Shown: positions 45,823 to 57,700 of the stretch, in pieces
Numbering within the stretch: the first letter of the stretch is position 1
How the letters are laid out: the number at the start of each line of letters is the position of its first letter
DNA from: JAAYDI01 sp052034005
Lineage (GTDB): Bacteria > Planctomycetota > Planctomycetia > Pirellulales > Pirellulaceae
Direction: 5' to 3'
DNA length: 63,491 nucleotides
Assembly: GCA_052034005.1 (NCBI GenBank)
Contig: JBPOJB010000055.1
Location: forward strand, 1-63,491
The notes under the pieces: model-generated
Told to the model about the DNA's origin: nothing
Databases searched by the model: none
What the model saw: only the letters and a program-made list of their open reading frames with translations
Program-made: the position numbers and the translations under genes

Positions 45823-48800
45823 ATGTCCTCACGCGATGCGATTGCCTGGATCAAAGACGAGACCGACCCCGGCTTGCGCGGCTGGGAGGAGTTCTATCGG
45901 AACCGCTGGCAGCATGACAAGGTCGTGCGCAGCACGCACGGCGTGAATTGCACCGGCGGATGCACCTGGATGATCCACGTGAAAGACGGGCTGGTGACCT
46001 GGGAGATGCAAGGGCTCGACTACCCGGCGCTCGAACCGAGCCTGCCGCCCTACGAGCCGCGCGGCTGCCAACGCGGCATCTCGTATTCGTGGTATCTCTA
46101 CAGCCCGCTCCGCGTGAAGTACCCCTATGCGCGCGGCGCGCTGCTCGACCTCTGGAAGCAGGCGCGGCGCGAGCATGACGACCCGGTCAAGGCCTGGAAG
46201 TCGCTGGTCGGCGACCCGGCGCGCCGCGCGCGCTGGCAACAGGCGCGCGGCAAGGGCGGCTTCCGGCGCACCGACTGGGACACCGTCCTGGAGCTGATCG
46301 CGGCCGCGCAGGTCCATACCATCCAGACTCACGGCCCCGACCGCATCGTCGGCTTCTCGCCGATCCCGGCCATGTCGATGATCAGCTACGCGAGCGGCTC
46401 GCGCATGCTGCAGCTGCTGGGCGGCGTCTGCCTGTCGTTCTACGACTGGTACTGCGACCTGCCGCCCGCGTCGCCCGAGACCTGGGGCGAACAGACCGAC
46501 GTGGCGGAGTCCGCCGACTGGTACAACGCCAAGCTGTTGGCCGTCATGGGGTCTAACCTCAATATGACCCGCACGCCCGATTGCCATTTCGCGGCGGAAG
46601 CCCGGCACAACGGCACGAAGATGTGGGTCTTCTCGCCCGACTTCAGCCAGGTCGCCAAGTACGCCGACGACTGGGTGGCAATCAACGCCGGCCAGGACGG
46701 CGCCTGGTGGATGGCCGTCAATCACGTGCTGCTCAAGGAGTTCCACCACGAGGCGCAGGTGCCCTACTTCCTGGAGTACCTGCAGAAGTACACGGACGCG
46801 CCCTACCTGGTCGAGCTCCGCCAGGAGGCGGGCGTCTGGCGGCCCGGTCAACTGCTGCGCGCCAAGCGGCTGGCGCGGTACGCCGACGAGGAGCACGGGG
46901 ACTGGAAGTTCCTGATGTGGGACCGGGCCGGCGGCCAGCCCAGGATGCCGATGGGCAGCGCCGGCTTCCGCTGGGGGCAGGCGCCCGGCAAGTGGAACCT
47001 GACGCTCCAGGACGGCCGCGACGGTCAGCCCATCGATCCGGCGCTCACGTTGCTCGAGTGCGCCGAGGACGTGGTCTCGGTCGATCTGGACGATTTCGCG
47101 GGGGGCGGCACGGTGGCGCGGGGCGTGCCGGTCCGGCGCGTCCGGACGGCGGACGGTCAAGCGGTGACGGTCACCACGGTGTACGACCTGCTGATGGCCC
47201 AGTATGGCGTGCCGCGCGGCACACTGCCCGGCTATCCCGCGGACGAACACGACGCGGAGGCGCCTTACACGCCCGCCTGGTCGGAGAAATACACGGGGAT
47301 CGGCCGGGAGACGCTGATCCGCTTTGCGCGCGAGTGGGGCACCACGGCCCAGAAGACGAACGGCCGGTGCACGATCATCATCGGTGCCGGCGTGAATCAC
47401 TGGTACCACGGCAACCTGATGTACCGGGCGGGGATCCACGCCTTGATGTTCTGCGGCTGCGTGGGAGTCAACGGCGGCGGCCTGGCACACTATGTGGGCC
47501 AGGAGAAGCTGGCGCCGCAGGAGCCCTGGTCGGCCATTACCATGGGCCGCGACTGGCATCCGGCGGCACGGCTGCAGAACGCGCCGAGCTTCCATTACGT
47601 GCACACCGACCAGTGGCGGTATGAACGCGATTTCACGGACTACCACACGGTGCCGCAGACGCCGGACGGCCGGCCCTCCGCCTCCGGCCACACGATGGAC
47701 TACCAGGTGCGCGCCGTGCGCAACGGCTGGCTGCCGTTCTATCCGCAGTTCCAGCGGAACCCGTTGGACGTGGTGCGGGACGCGGAGGCGGCGGGCGCGC
47801 GGACCGACCAGGAAGTCGTGCAGTATGTGGTGCAGCAGCTCCAGGCGGGCACGCTCAAGTTCGCGGTGGAAGATCCCGACGCGCCTGAAAACTGGCCCCG
47901 GATCTGGTTCATCTGGCGCGGCAACGCGCTGATGGCCAGCGCCAAGGGGCACGAGTATTTCCTCAAGCATTACCTGGGCACGCACACGAACACGATTTCC
48001 GAGGACCTGGCGGGCGATTCCGTCCGCGAAGTGGCCTGGCACGACCCAGCGCCGGTCGGCAAGCTGGACCTCGTCGTGGATCTCAACTTCCGCATGGACA
48101 CGTCCGCGCTCTACTCGGACATCGTCCTGCCGGCGGCCACCTGGTACGAGAAGGCGGACCTGAACTCCACCGACATGCACAGTTTCATCCACCCCTTGTC
48201 GGCGGCCGTGCCGCCCTGCTGGGAATCGAAGAGCGACTGGCAGATCTTCCAGGCGATCACCAGGAAGTTCTCCGAGCTGGCGGCGCGGCACTTCCCGGCG
48301 CCCGTGCGCGACATCGTCGCCACGCCGCTGGCGCACGACACGCCCGCCGAGATCGCGCAGAGCGACCTGCGGGATTGGCGGCGCGGCGAGGTGGAGGCGA
48401 TCCCGGGCCGGACGATGCCTGGCCTGAAGGTCGTGGTGCGCGACTACGCGAACGCCTGGCGGCAGTTCACCGCCTTCGGGCCCTTGGCGCGCGAGGAAGG
48501 CCTGGGAGCCCACGGCACCCGGTACGCCATCGACGACGAATACGACGCGGCGCTGCGGGAGCGGCCCACCGTGCTGGTCCAGGGCCAACGCCTGCTGTCG
48601 TTGGCCGAGGACGAGTATGTCTGCGATACGATCCTGCGCTTCGCCACGGTCACCAACGGCAAACTCGCGCATCGCTCCTACGAGAACATGGAGCGGAAGG
48701 TCGGATTGCCCTTGACGCACTTGTCCGACCAGTATCGCAGCCAGCGCGTCTCCTACAAGGATCTGCAGTGCCGGCCGCAGCGGTTCATCAACAGCCCCAT

Positions 48801-49467
48801 GTGGTCGGGCCTGGTGACCGACGGCCGGGCCTATTCGCCGTTCACGTACAACGTCGAATGCCTCGTGCCCTGGCGGACGCTGACCGGCCGCCAGCACTTC
48901 TACCTGGACCATCCGCTGTATCTCCAGTTCGGGGAGCATCTGCCCACCTACAAGCCGAGGCCGCCGGCCACCCAATACGCCGACCTGAAGTTCAGCCAGG
49001 AGGTCGGCCCCACGCTGATGCTCAATTACCTCACGCCCCACGGCAAGTGGCACATCCACAGCACCTACGGCGACAACGAGCGGATGACGGTGCTGTCGCG
49101 CGGCTGCGAACCATTGTGGTTGAACGACCGCGACGCGGCCGAGATCGAGATCCGCGACAACGACTGGGTGGAAGTGCACAACGACCATGGCGTGGTGGTG
49201 ACGCGGGCGGCGGTCAGCGCCCGCATTCCACGCGGCATCTGCATCCAGTATCACTCGCCGGAACGCACCTACTCGGTGCCGAAATCGCCGCTGCGCAAGT
49301 TCCGCCGGGCGGGCGGGCACAACAGCCTCACGCGCACCCGGCTCAAACCCAACCTGATGGCCGGCGGATACGGGCAGTTCACCTTCCATTTCAACTACTG
49401 GGGGCCCGTCGGCTGCAATCGAGACACGCACATCCTGGTCCGCAAACTCCCGGAACTGGTCTGGTAA
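45823..49467 (+). CDS. narG: Respiratory nitrate reductase alpha subunit (NarG)
   Basis: The 1214-aa protein holds the Mo-bisMGD site that reduces nitrate to nitrite. The FS0 cluster motif HX3CX3CX34C is complete (His39, Cys43, Cys47, Cys82). The segment GGVCLSFYDWYCDLPPAS contains the Asp that ligates Mo in the NarG family, followed by ETWGEQTDVAESADW. There is no Tat signal, so the enzyme faces the cytoplasm like classical NarG and unlike periplasmic nitrite oxidoreductase. The start was chosen at MSSRDAIAW with AGGAAGG upstream. narH follows after 12 nt. Confidence 0.95.
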   Translation: MSSRDAIAWIKDETDPGLRGWEEFYRNRWQHDKVVRSTHGVNCTGGCTWMIHVKDGLVTWEMQGLDYPALEPSLPPYEPRGCQRGISYSWYLYSPLRVKYPYARGALLDLWKQARREHDDPVKAWKSLVGDPARRARWQQARGKGGFRRTDWDTVLELIAAAQVHTIQTHGPDRIVGFSPIPAMSMISYASGSRMLQLLGGVCLSFYDWYCDLPPASPETWGEQTDVAESADWYNAKLLAVMGSNLNMTRTPDCHFAAEARHNGTKMWVFSPDFSQVAKYADDWVAINAGQDGAWWMAVNHVLLKEFHHEAQVPYFLEYLQKYTDAPYLVELRQEAGVWRPGQLLRAKRLARYADEEHGDWKFLMWDRAGGQPRMPMGSAGFRWGQAPGKWNLTLQDGRDGQPIDPALTLLECAEDVVSVDLDDFAGGGTVARGVPVRRVRTADGQAVTVTTVYDLLMAQYGVPRGTLPGYPADEHDAEAPYTPAWSEKYTGIGRETLIRFAREWGTTAQKTNGRCTIIIGAGVNHWYHGNLMYRAGIHALMFCGCVGVNGGGLAHYVGQEKLAPQEPWSAITMGRDWHPAARLQNAPSFHYVHTDQWRYERDFTDYHTVPQTPDGRPSASGHTMDYQVRAVRNGWLPFYPQFQRNPLDVVRDAEAAGARTDQEVVQYVVQQLQAGTLKFAVEDPDAPENWPRIWFIWRGNALMASAKGHEYFLKHYLGTHTNTISEDLAGDSVREVAWHDPAPVGKLDLVVDLNFRMDTSALYSDIVLPAATWYEKADLNSTDMHSFIHPLSAAVPPCWESKSDWQIFQAITRKFSELAARHFPAPVRDIVATPLAHDTPAEIAQSDLRDWRRGEVEAIPGRTMPGLKVVVRDYANAWRQFTAFGPLAREEGLGAHGTRYAIDDEYDAALRERPTVLVQGQRLLSLAEDEYVCDTILRFATVTNGKLAHRSYENMERKVGLPLTHLSDQYRSQRVSYKDLQCRPQRFINSPMWSGLVTDGRAYSPFTYNVECLVPWRTLTGRQHFYLDHPLYLQFGEHLPTYKPRPPATQYADLKFSQEVGPTLMLNYLTPHGKWHIHSTYGDNERMTVLSRGCEPLWLNDRDAAEIEIRDNDWVEVHNDHGVVVTRAAVSARIPRGICIQYHSPERTYSVPKSPLRKFRRAGGHNSLTRTRLKPNLMAGGYGQFTFHFNYWGPVGCNRDTHILVRKLPELVW

Positions 49468-49479
49468 AGGAGCACACCG

Positions 49480-50966
<1,487 letters not shown>

Positions 50967-50967
<1 letters not shown>

Positions 50968-51554
50968 TGTCCCACGAAACACGCCCTGGTTGTTGTCCCG
51001 CCGCCACGGCCGACGGTCCGGCGCCCGAGGTCACGGGCAGCGCCCTGGCGGACCTGCTGGCGTACCCCGCCGACGGATTCGACGCGCGCCTAGGGGAGGC
51101 GGTCGAGCAGGTCCGGCAGGCGGTGCCCGGGTCCGCCGAGCCGCTGGGCGCGTTCGCCGCGGCCTTGATCCGCCTGTCCCCGGAAGAGCGCGAGGAGTTG
51201 TACACGCGCACGTTCGACATCAACCCGGAATGCTCGCTCGAGATCGGCTGGCAGCTGTTTGGCGAGGAATACCACCGGGGCGCGTTGCTCGTCCGCCTGC
51301 GGCGCGAGTTGTGCCGACACGGCATCGCGGAGTCGACGGAGCTGCCCGACCACTTGACCTACGTGCTGCCGCTGCTGGATCGCATGCGCGACGCCGAAGC
51401 CCACTCGTTCGCGCATTGCTGCGTGATACCGGCGGTGGACAAGATGCTGGTCGCGCTGGCCGACCGGGGCAATCCGTATGGCGAACTGCTGTTGGCCGTG
51501 GGGCTGTATCTGAAACATCGATTCGTGGATTCCGCGTCCGGAGGCCTTCGATGA
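50967..51554 (+). CDS. narJ: Nitrate reductase assembly chaperone (NarJ)
   Basis: The 195-aa protein has the TorD/NarJ all-helical pattern: LADLLAYPADGFDARL near the start, YTRTFDINPECSLEIGWQLF as the family core, and LPDHLTYVLPLLDRM. It binds apo-NarGH and permits Mo-cofactor insertion before membrane docking. It overlaps narH by 1 nt and narI by 4 nt. Confidence 0.92.
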
Positions 51555-52237
51555 CCAACCTGCTGCCCTATCTGGAACCGCTCCTATTCGTGGTGCTGCC
51601 GTACGTGGCGCTGTTCACCTTCCTGCTGGTGACGATCCAGCGCTACCGCACGCGTGCCTTCACTTATTCGAGCCTGTCCTCGCAGTTCCTCGAGAACCGG
51701 CAGCATTTCTGGGCCATGGTCCCGTTCCACTACGGCATCGTACTGGTGCTGACCGGCCATCTCCTGGGGTTGCTGATTCCGCGGACGGTGCTGGCATGGA
51801 ACAGCCGCCCGCTGCGGCTTTACGTGTTGGAGGTGACCGCGCTGGCGCTGGGCGTCCTGACGCTGGTGGGTTTGCTGACGCTGGTGGTGCGGCGGCTGAA
51901 GACCGGCACGGTCCGCGTGACCACGACGCTGGTCGATTGGGTCGTCTACGCGCTGCTGGTGGTCCAGACGTTCAGCGGGATTGCCGTGGCCGTGCTGTAC
52001 CCCTGGGGCACGTCGTGGTATGCGGCTGCGGCGGTGCCCTACCTGCGGTCGATCTTCCTGCTGCACCCGGACACGAGCTATGTTATCGGCCTGCCCTGGT
52101 TGGTCCAAACGCACATCGTCAACGCCTTCCTGCTTGTCGCGCTATTCCCCTTCACGCGGCTGGTCCACATCCTGGTGGCGCCGGTCCCATACCTGTGGCG
52201 CAAGCCGCAGGTAGTGCGCTGGTATGGCGCGCGGTGA
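51551..52237 (+). CDS. narI: Nitrate reductase gamma subunit (NarI), cytochrome b
   Basis: The 228-aa protein has five membrane helices. Haem-ligand histidines are seen in FWAMVPFHYGIVLVLTGHLL and in LVQTHIVNAFLL / TRLVHILVAP, consistent with two b haems. It oxidises quinol on the outer side and feeds NarH. Its start overlaps the narJ stop (ATGA). narK follows after 27 nt. Confidence 0.93.
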   Translation: MTNLLPYLEPLLFVVLPYVALFTFLLVTIQRYRTRAFTYSSLSSQFLENRQHFWAMVPFHYGIVLVLTGHLLGLLIPRTVLAWNSRPLRLYVLEVTALALGVLTLVGLLTLVVRRLKTGTVRVTTTLVDWVVYALLVVQTFSGIAVAVLYPWGTSWYAAAAVPYLRSIFLLHPDTSYVIGLPWLVQTHIVNAFLLVALFPFTRLVHILVAPVPYLWRKPQVVRWYGAR

Positions 52238-52264
52238 CACGCACCTGCAGCTGGAGAGACGACC

Positions 52265-53893
52265 ATGTTCGACGCTCCGACAGCACACGACCGGTGGTGG
52301 GGACGGTGGATCCTGGTCATGAACACGCTGGCCTTCACGGTCTGCTTCATGGCATGGATGATCAACGGCGTGCTGATCACCTTTCTGGTCGATAACGGCT
52401 TGCAGCACTGGGACCCAGCGCAAATGGGCTGGCTGATCGGCATCCCGGTGCTGACCGGATCGGTGTTTCGCCTGCCGTTGGGTCTGGCCACCGACCGGTT
52501 CGGCGGCCGCGTGGTGTTCACCGCGCTGTTGGTCATCTCGGCCGTCGCGATGTACCTGCTGTCGGCCTGCAACACCTACGGCGAATTCCTCGCCGCGGGG
52601 CTGGGGTTCGGCCTGAGCGGGGCGAGTTTTGCGGTCGGCATCGCCTACACGTCGGTGTGGTTTCCGCGTCAGCGCCAGGGGTTGGCGCTGGGGGTCTTCG
52701 GTGTGGGCAACGCGGGCGCGGCGTTGACCAGCTTCGGCGCGCCGTGGCTGCTTCGCTGGCTGACGGACAACGGCGAGCATCTGGAAGGCTGGCGGAACCT
52801 CCCCAGGCTCTATGCGGGCATCCTGCTCGGCACCGCGCTGCTATTCGCGTTGGCGACCAGGAACCGGGTGCCGCCGGGAAGCGCGCAGAAGACGATGAAG
52901 CAGCGCCTCCAACCGCTGGGCAGTGTGCGTGTGTGGCGCTTCGGCCTGTACTATTTCTTCTTGTTCGGCGGTTTCGTCGGACTTGCCCAGTGGCTGGTGC
53001 TCTATTACGTGAACGCCTACGGCACGACGGTGGCGCTGGCCGGCGCGCTGGCGGCGTGCAACAGCCTGCCGTCGGGCGTCATTCGCGCCGCGGGAGGCTG
53101 GCTGGCCGACCGCTGGGGCGCCCGCACCATAATGTACTGGGTGTTCAGTCTGTCGCTGGTCTGTTGCCTGGCTTTGTCGATTCCGCAGATGGACATCCAT
53201 GCGCCGGGCAGCGGCATCACGGCGCGTTTCGCCGGCGTGATCGCGCAGGTGGAACCGACCGAGATCGTGGTCGACTCGCCCAAGGTCGGCGCCACGCGCT
53301 ATGCGCTGCAGGGCAGGGACGGCGAACTGGTGTCGCAGGACGAGCGCCGCTCGGGCATGCTCGTGTGGCCCCGCTCGGCCGCCTGGCAAGAGCCGGTGGT
53401 CGAGGTCGGCCAGACGGTGGCCAAGCGGCAGCTCCTGGCGCGTGGTGTGACCGAGATCTTCTTCCAGGCGAACATGTGGGTCTTCACCGGCCTGAGCCTC
53501 CTGCTCGGCGCCGTGATGGGGATCGGCATGGCGGCCGTCTACAAGCACATCCCCGATTATTTCCCTCACGATGTGGGCGTGGTCGGCGGGATTGTCGGCG
53601 TCCTGGGAGGGCTCGGCGGGTTCGTCTACCCGGTCATCTTCGGGTACCTGCTGAAGACCACCGGGCTGTGGACCAGTTGCTGGATGTTCTTCGTCGTGAT
53701 GGCCGTCATCTGCCTGACCTGGATGCATGTCGTCATCCGTCGCATGATGCGGCGGCAGACGCCGTATCTGATGGAGCGGGTGGAAGTGCCGGACGCGCAG
53801 CAGGATCACTCGCAGGCCGTCGTGTCCGGCGGGGGCGAAGCGGGTGATCCGCGGCCGGCGGCGCCGGGCCAGGGGGAGGCAGGCGGACCATGA
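52265..53893 (+). CDS. narK: Nitrate/nitrite transporter NarK with inserted soluble domain
   Basis: The 542-aa MFS protein has the NNP-family motifs GVFGVGNAGAALTSF (near 143-157) and GGIVGVLGGLGGFVYP (near 441-456), and substrate arginines in GSVFRLPLG and SGVIRAAGGWL. Unlike NarK of about 460 aa, it carries some 90 extra residues (about 308-400) in a loop of the second half. The insert ends EPVVEVGQTVAKRQLLARG, which resembles a barrel-sandwich-hybrid fold. A 45-residue polar tail follows the last helix. It imports nitrate or exports nitrite. GGAGAG precedes the ATG. Confidence 0.9.
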   Translation: MFDAPTAHDRWWGRWILVMNTLAFTVCFMAWMINGVLITFLVDNGLQHWDPAQMGWLIGIPVLTGSVFRLPLGLATDRFGGRVVFTALLVISAVAMYLLSACNTYGEFLAAGLGFGLSGASFAVGIAYTSVWFPRQRQGLALGVFGVGNAGAALTSFGAPWLLRWLTDNGEHLEGWRNLPRLYAGILLGTALLFALATRNRVPPGSAQKTMKQRLQPLGSVRVWRFGLYYFFLFGGFVGLAQWLVLYYVNAYGTTVALAGALAACNSLPSGVIRAAGGWLADRWGARTIMYWVFSLSLVCCLALSIPQMDIHAPGSGITARFAGVIAQVEPTEIVVDSPKVGATRYALQGRDGELVSQDERRSGMLVWPRSAAWQEPVVEVGQTVAKRQLLARGVTEIFFQANMWVFTGLSLLLGAVMGIGMAAVYKHIPDYFPHDVGVVGGIVGVLGGLGGFVYPVIFGYLLKTTGLWTSCWMFFVVMAVICLTWMHVVIRRMMRRQTPYLMERVEVPDAQQDHSQAVVSGGGEAGDPRPAAPGQGEAGGP

Positions 53894-53920
53894 AGACGCC
53901 CGAGCGCCGGGAGGTGGAGA

Positions 53921-54037
53921 ATGCGGCTTTGGTGGATGCCACGGGGCGTGCGAATGCCCGGTGTGGTGCACTTGCCGAGCTGCCTGTTCGTCAATTGGTG
54001 GTTTTATGCGCGGCAGGGCGCTGAGATGGCCTGCTGA
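53921..54037 (+). CDS. Possible 38-aa small protein between narK and actA
   Basis: An excellent ribosome site (GGGAGGTGGAGA) stands directly before ATG at 53921. The frame reads MRLWWMPRGVRMPGVVHL and ends SCLFVNWWFYARQGAEMAC, 7 nt before the actA start. An alternative 44-codon frame starts at 53890, overlapping the narK stop (ATGA), but lacks comparable support. It could also be a leader peptide or vestigial sequence. Confidence 0.35.
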   Translation: MRLWWMPRGVRMPGVVHLPSCLFVNWWFYARQGAEMAC

Positions 54038-54044
54038 GGGTGCG

Positions 54045-54695
54045 ATGAGCCGACTCCCGACTACCATGGTGCTGTTAGTGAGCATTGCCGGTTGCCTGCT
54101 GTTGCTGTCGGCCACGGCCGGCTCCTGGCACCTGCCGGGAAACCAGGAAGGCTATGAGCCTGTACAGCCGATCGCCTTCTCGCATCATCTGCATGCGGGC
54201 GAGCTCGGCATCCAGTGCCTGTACTGTCATCCGGGGGCGGAGACCAGCCGCACGGCCGGCATCCCCTCCGGCGATACCTGCATGAATTGCCACCACTACG
54301 TGACGGCCCCCCTGAGCCTGATGCGCCAGGAGGACGCGGCGGCGCAAGCGGCCAACCGCCCGCCGCAGCTCGTCGTGTCGGACGAATTGCGGAAGCTCTA
54401 TGATGCGATGGCCGTCGACCGGACGATGACACCCGACCCGCAGCGGCAGCGGCCGATCGAGTGGGTGCGGGTCCATGACCTGCCGGATTTCGTCTATTTC
54501 AACCACAGCGCGCATGTCCAGATCGGGGTCACTTGCCAGCATTGTCACGGGCCCGTGGAGACGATGCAGCGCGTGCGCCAGTACAGTTCGCTGTCGATGG
54601 GCTGGTGTGTGAGCTGCCATCGCGATGCGACGCTGCACGGTGTCAATGGCAAACGCGCGGAGGCCTCGACCGATTGCGCGACCTGCCACTACTGA
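54045..54695 (+). CDS. actA: Alternative complex III pentaheme cytochrome (ActA)
   Basis: The 216-aa protein has an uncleaved-looking N-terminal helix (residues 7-26) and five c-type haem motifs: CLYCH (58-62), CMNCH (79-83), CQHCH (164-168), CVSCH (188-192) and CATCH (211-215). FNHSAHVQIGVTCQHCHGP is typical of cytochrome c7-like folds. Five haems match ActA of alternative complex III. The start at 54045 is set by GAGGG 5 nt upstream. actB follows after 21 nt. Confidence 0.9.
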   Translation: MSRLPTTMVLLVSIAGCLLLLSATAGSWHLPGNQEGYEPVQPIAFSHHLHAGELGIQCLYCHPGAETSRTAGIPSGDTCMNCHHYVTAPLSLMRQEDAAAQAANRPPQLVVSDELRKLYDAMAVDRTMTPDPQRQRPIEWVRVHDLPDFVYFNHSAHVQIGVTCQHCHGPVETMQRVRQYSSLSMGWCVSCHRDATLHGVNGKRAEASTDCATCHY

Positions 54696-54716
54696 ACTCA
54701 GCACCAGAGGCATGGG

Positions 54717-57700
54717 ATGACCAGGCAGACTCCAGCATACGAACGACTTGATGATGTCGCGGCGGCGGCCGGGACACCTGCGGATGCGGCGCAGTGCGAG
54801 ACGTCGGGGGACCATCACGACCTGCTCCTGGCCCGGCGCCGGTTCCTGGAAGCGTCGGGGTTTGCCCTGTTCCTGTCGGCCGTCGGCGGCTGTAGCCGTG
54901 CGCCGCAGCGGCATGTGCTGCCCTGGTCGGGCGGCGAGGAGGGGTCGGTCGCCGGCGTGGCGCACTATTACGCGTCGACGTGCGGCGGATGTCCGGCTGC
55001 GTGCGGCACGCTCGTCAAGACGCTCGACGGCCGCCCGATCAAGCTGGAGGGCAACCCGGCTCATCCGCTGTCGCGCGGCGGGCTCTGCGCCGTGGGGCAG
55101 GCGGAGGTGCTGGGGTTGTACGACAGCCGGCGGCTGCGCGAGCCGCAGCTGCGGGGCGCGCCGGCCGACTGGCAGCAGGTCGATCATCAGGTCCGCGAGG
55201 CGTTGGCCGCCGCCCGCCAAGCCAACCGATCCGTTCGCCTGTTGACCGGCACCCAGCACAGCCCCACGACGCGCGGCGCCGTCGACCGGTTCCTGGCGGA
55301 GCATCCCGGCGGCCGGCACATCATGTACGACCCGCTGTCCAGCTCGGCGATTGCGGCCGCCCACGCGCAGACCCACGGCCTGGCCGTCGTGCCGCGTTAT
55401 CGGTTTGACCGTGCGGACGTGATCGTCGCGTTGGGAGCGGATTTCCTGGGGACCTGGATTTCGCCCGTCGAGTACACCGCCGGCTATCAGGAGGGCCGCG
55501 TGCCCGAGGGAACGCCGGCGCACATGTCCTACCATCTGCAGGTCGAGTCGCGTGTGTCGCTCACAGGCTGCAACGCCGACGAGCGGTGGGTCGTGCCGCC
55601 GGACGCGATCGGCGCGGTGGCGGGGCAGCTGGCGGCGGAAGTCGCCCAACTGGCCGGGCGGGAGGCGGCGGGTCCGTTGCCCGCGTCGCCGCCGATCGAT
55701 CCGGCGCGCATCAAGCAGGCGGCGCGCCGGTTGTGGGCCGCGCGGGGCCGGGCCTTGCTGGTGTGCGACAGCCAGGATGTCGCCACGCAGGTGACCTGCA
55801 ATTTCGCGAACGAGATGCTCGGATGCTACGGGTCGACCCTGGAGATCGTGCAGGCGTCGCAACAGCGGTCGGGCCGGGACGAAGCGTTGGCTGAGCTGCT
55901 CAGGGAGTTGGAGGCCGGCCAGGTGGGCGTCTTGATCATCGCGGGTGCGAACCCCGTCTATGACCTGCCCGACGGCGCGCGGCTCGCGGAGCTTCTCGGC
56001 CGCGACGATGCGCCGTTTGTCGTGCGGCTCGGCCAGCACCTGGACGAGACGAGCGCCGTCGCGTCGTGCGTCTGTCCGGAAAGCCATTGGCTTGAAAGCT
56101 GGGGCGACGCCGAGCCGGTGGTGGGGGTCGTGAGCTTGTGCCAGCCGGTCATCGCGCCGCTCGGCGCGACCCGGACGCTGCTGGAGTGCCTGCTGGCCTG
56201 GGGCGGCGGCGCATCCCAGCAGCCGGCGCCCGATGGGCTGGCGGCTGTACGTGCGCATTGGGCTGACCATATCTACCCGCGCCGAACGCAGACCGAGTGG
56301 AGTGGCCGCGACTTCTGGGAGCAAGCGTTGCGCACCGGCGCCGCGGAGCTCCAGCGGCCGGATTCCCCGCCGCCGGTGTGGGACGGCCGTGCCGTGCAGA
56401 GCGCGACGTTGCCGGTCCCGCGCGCTGACGATGATGACTCCTGGGCTCTGCTCCTGTATCCGAAGGTCAGCATGCTCGATGGCCGGCCTGCTCATAATCC
56501 CTGGCTGCACGAACTGCCGGACCCGGTGACCAAAGCGACCTGGGACAACTATATCTGCCTGGCGCCGCGGGCGGCCGAGCGTCTGGGAGTCGGCCAGGGC
56601 GATCTGATGCGGATTTCGGTGGACTCCACATCCATCGAACTACCGGTCCTCATTCAGCCCGGTCAGCATGACCGCGTGGCGGCCGTGGCACTCGGCTACG
56701 GCCGGCAAGGCACCGATCGATTCGCCGACATCGGTCCCCAATGGCTCGAGGCGCGTCCCTCGGTGGGTCCCCACGGGCTGATCGGCGTCAACGCCGCGCC
56801 CTTGCTGCGCTGGGAGGCCGGGATGTTGAGGTACGCGCGAAGCGACATCCGGCTCTCGCGCACCGGCGGATACCGGCGGCTCGCGATCACTCAGCGGCAT
56901 GACAGCCTGTCGGTGCCGGCGCATCTGGCCACACCGGGCGCCGAACGGCGACCGATCGTCGAGGCCACGACGTTGTCGGCCTATCGCGACGACCCCCATG
57001 CGGGCGCCGCACAGCATCCGGAGAAGGAAGGCGAGTTGTGGCCGGACGATCATCCCTACTCGGGGCCTCGCTGGGGCATGGTGATCGACCTGAACAAGTG
57101 CACCGGCTGTTCGGCCTGCGTGATCGCCTGTCAGGCGGAGAACAACATACCGGTGGTGGGGCGCGATGAAGTGCTTCGCAGCCGCGAGATGCATTGGCTG
57201 CGCATCGATCGGTACTACGGCGGCTCGCCGGACGATGTCACGATCTCGCATCAGCCGATGCTGTGTCACCATTGCGCCAACGCGCCCTGCGAGAACGTCT
57301 GCCCGGTACTGGCCACCGTGCACAGCGCCGAGGGTCTGAACCAGCAGGTCTACAATCGCTGCGTGGGAACACGGTATTGTGCCAACAACTGTCCTTACAA
57401 GGTGCGCCGGTTCAACTGGTTCAACTACAGCCGGCCCGGGCGGTTGGAGAACGGCGTGCTGAACCCCGACATTACCGTACGTGCGCGCGGGGTCATGGAG
57501 AAGTGCAGTTTCTGCGTGCAGCGGATCCGGGCGGCCACGTTGCACGCGCGGCAGCGGGGCGAGGCGGTCGCGGACGGCCAGCTGCAGACCGCCTGCCAGC
57601 AGTCCTGCCCGGCGGCCGCCATCGTGTTTGGGAACATGAATGATCCGGACAGCCAGGTGGCCCGGGCGAAGCAGGCCGCGCGGCATTACCAGGTCCTGGC

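Noticed and set aside
45823..49467. Nitrite oxidoreductase (NxrA) instead of nitrate reductase
   Set aside because: The protein matches cytoplasmic NarG closely around the Mo Asp, has no Tat signal, and is followed by narJ and a multi-pass NarI.
54075..56510. An 811-codon antisense frame over actA-actB
   Set aside because: Covers two well-supported cytochrome and iron-sulfur genes and has no recognisable domain.
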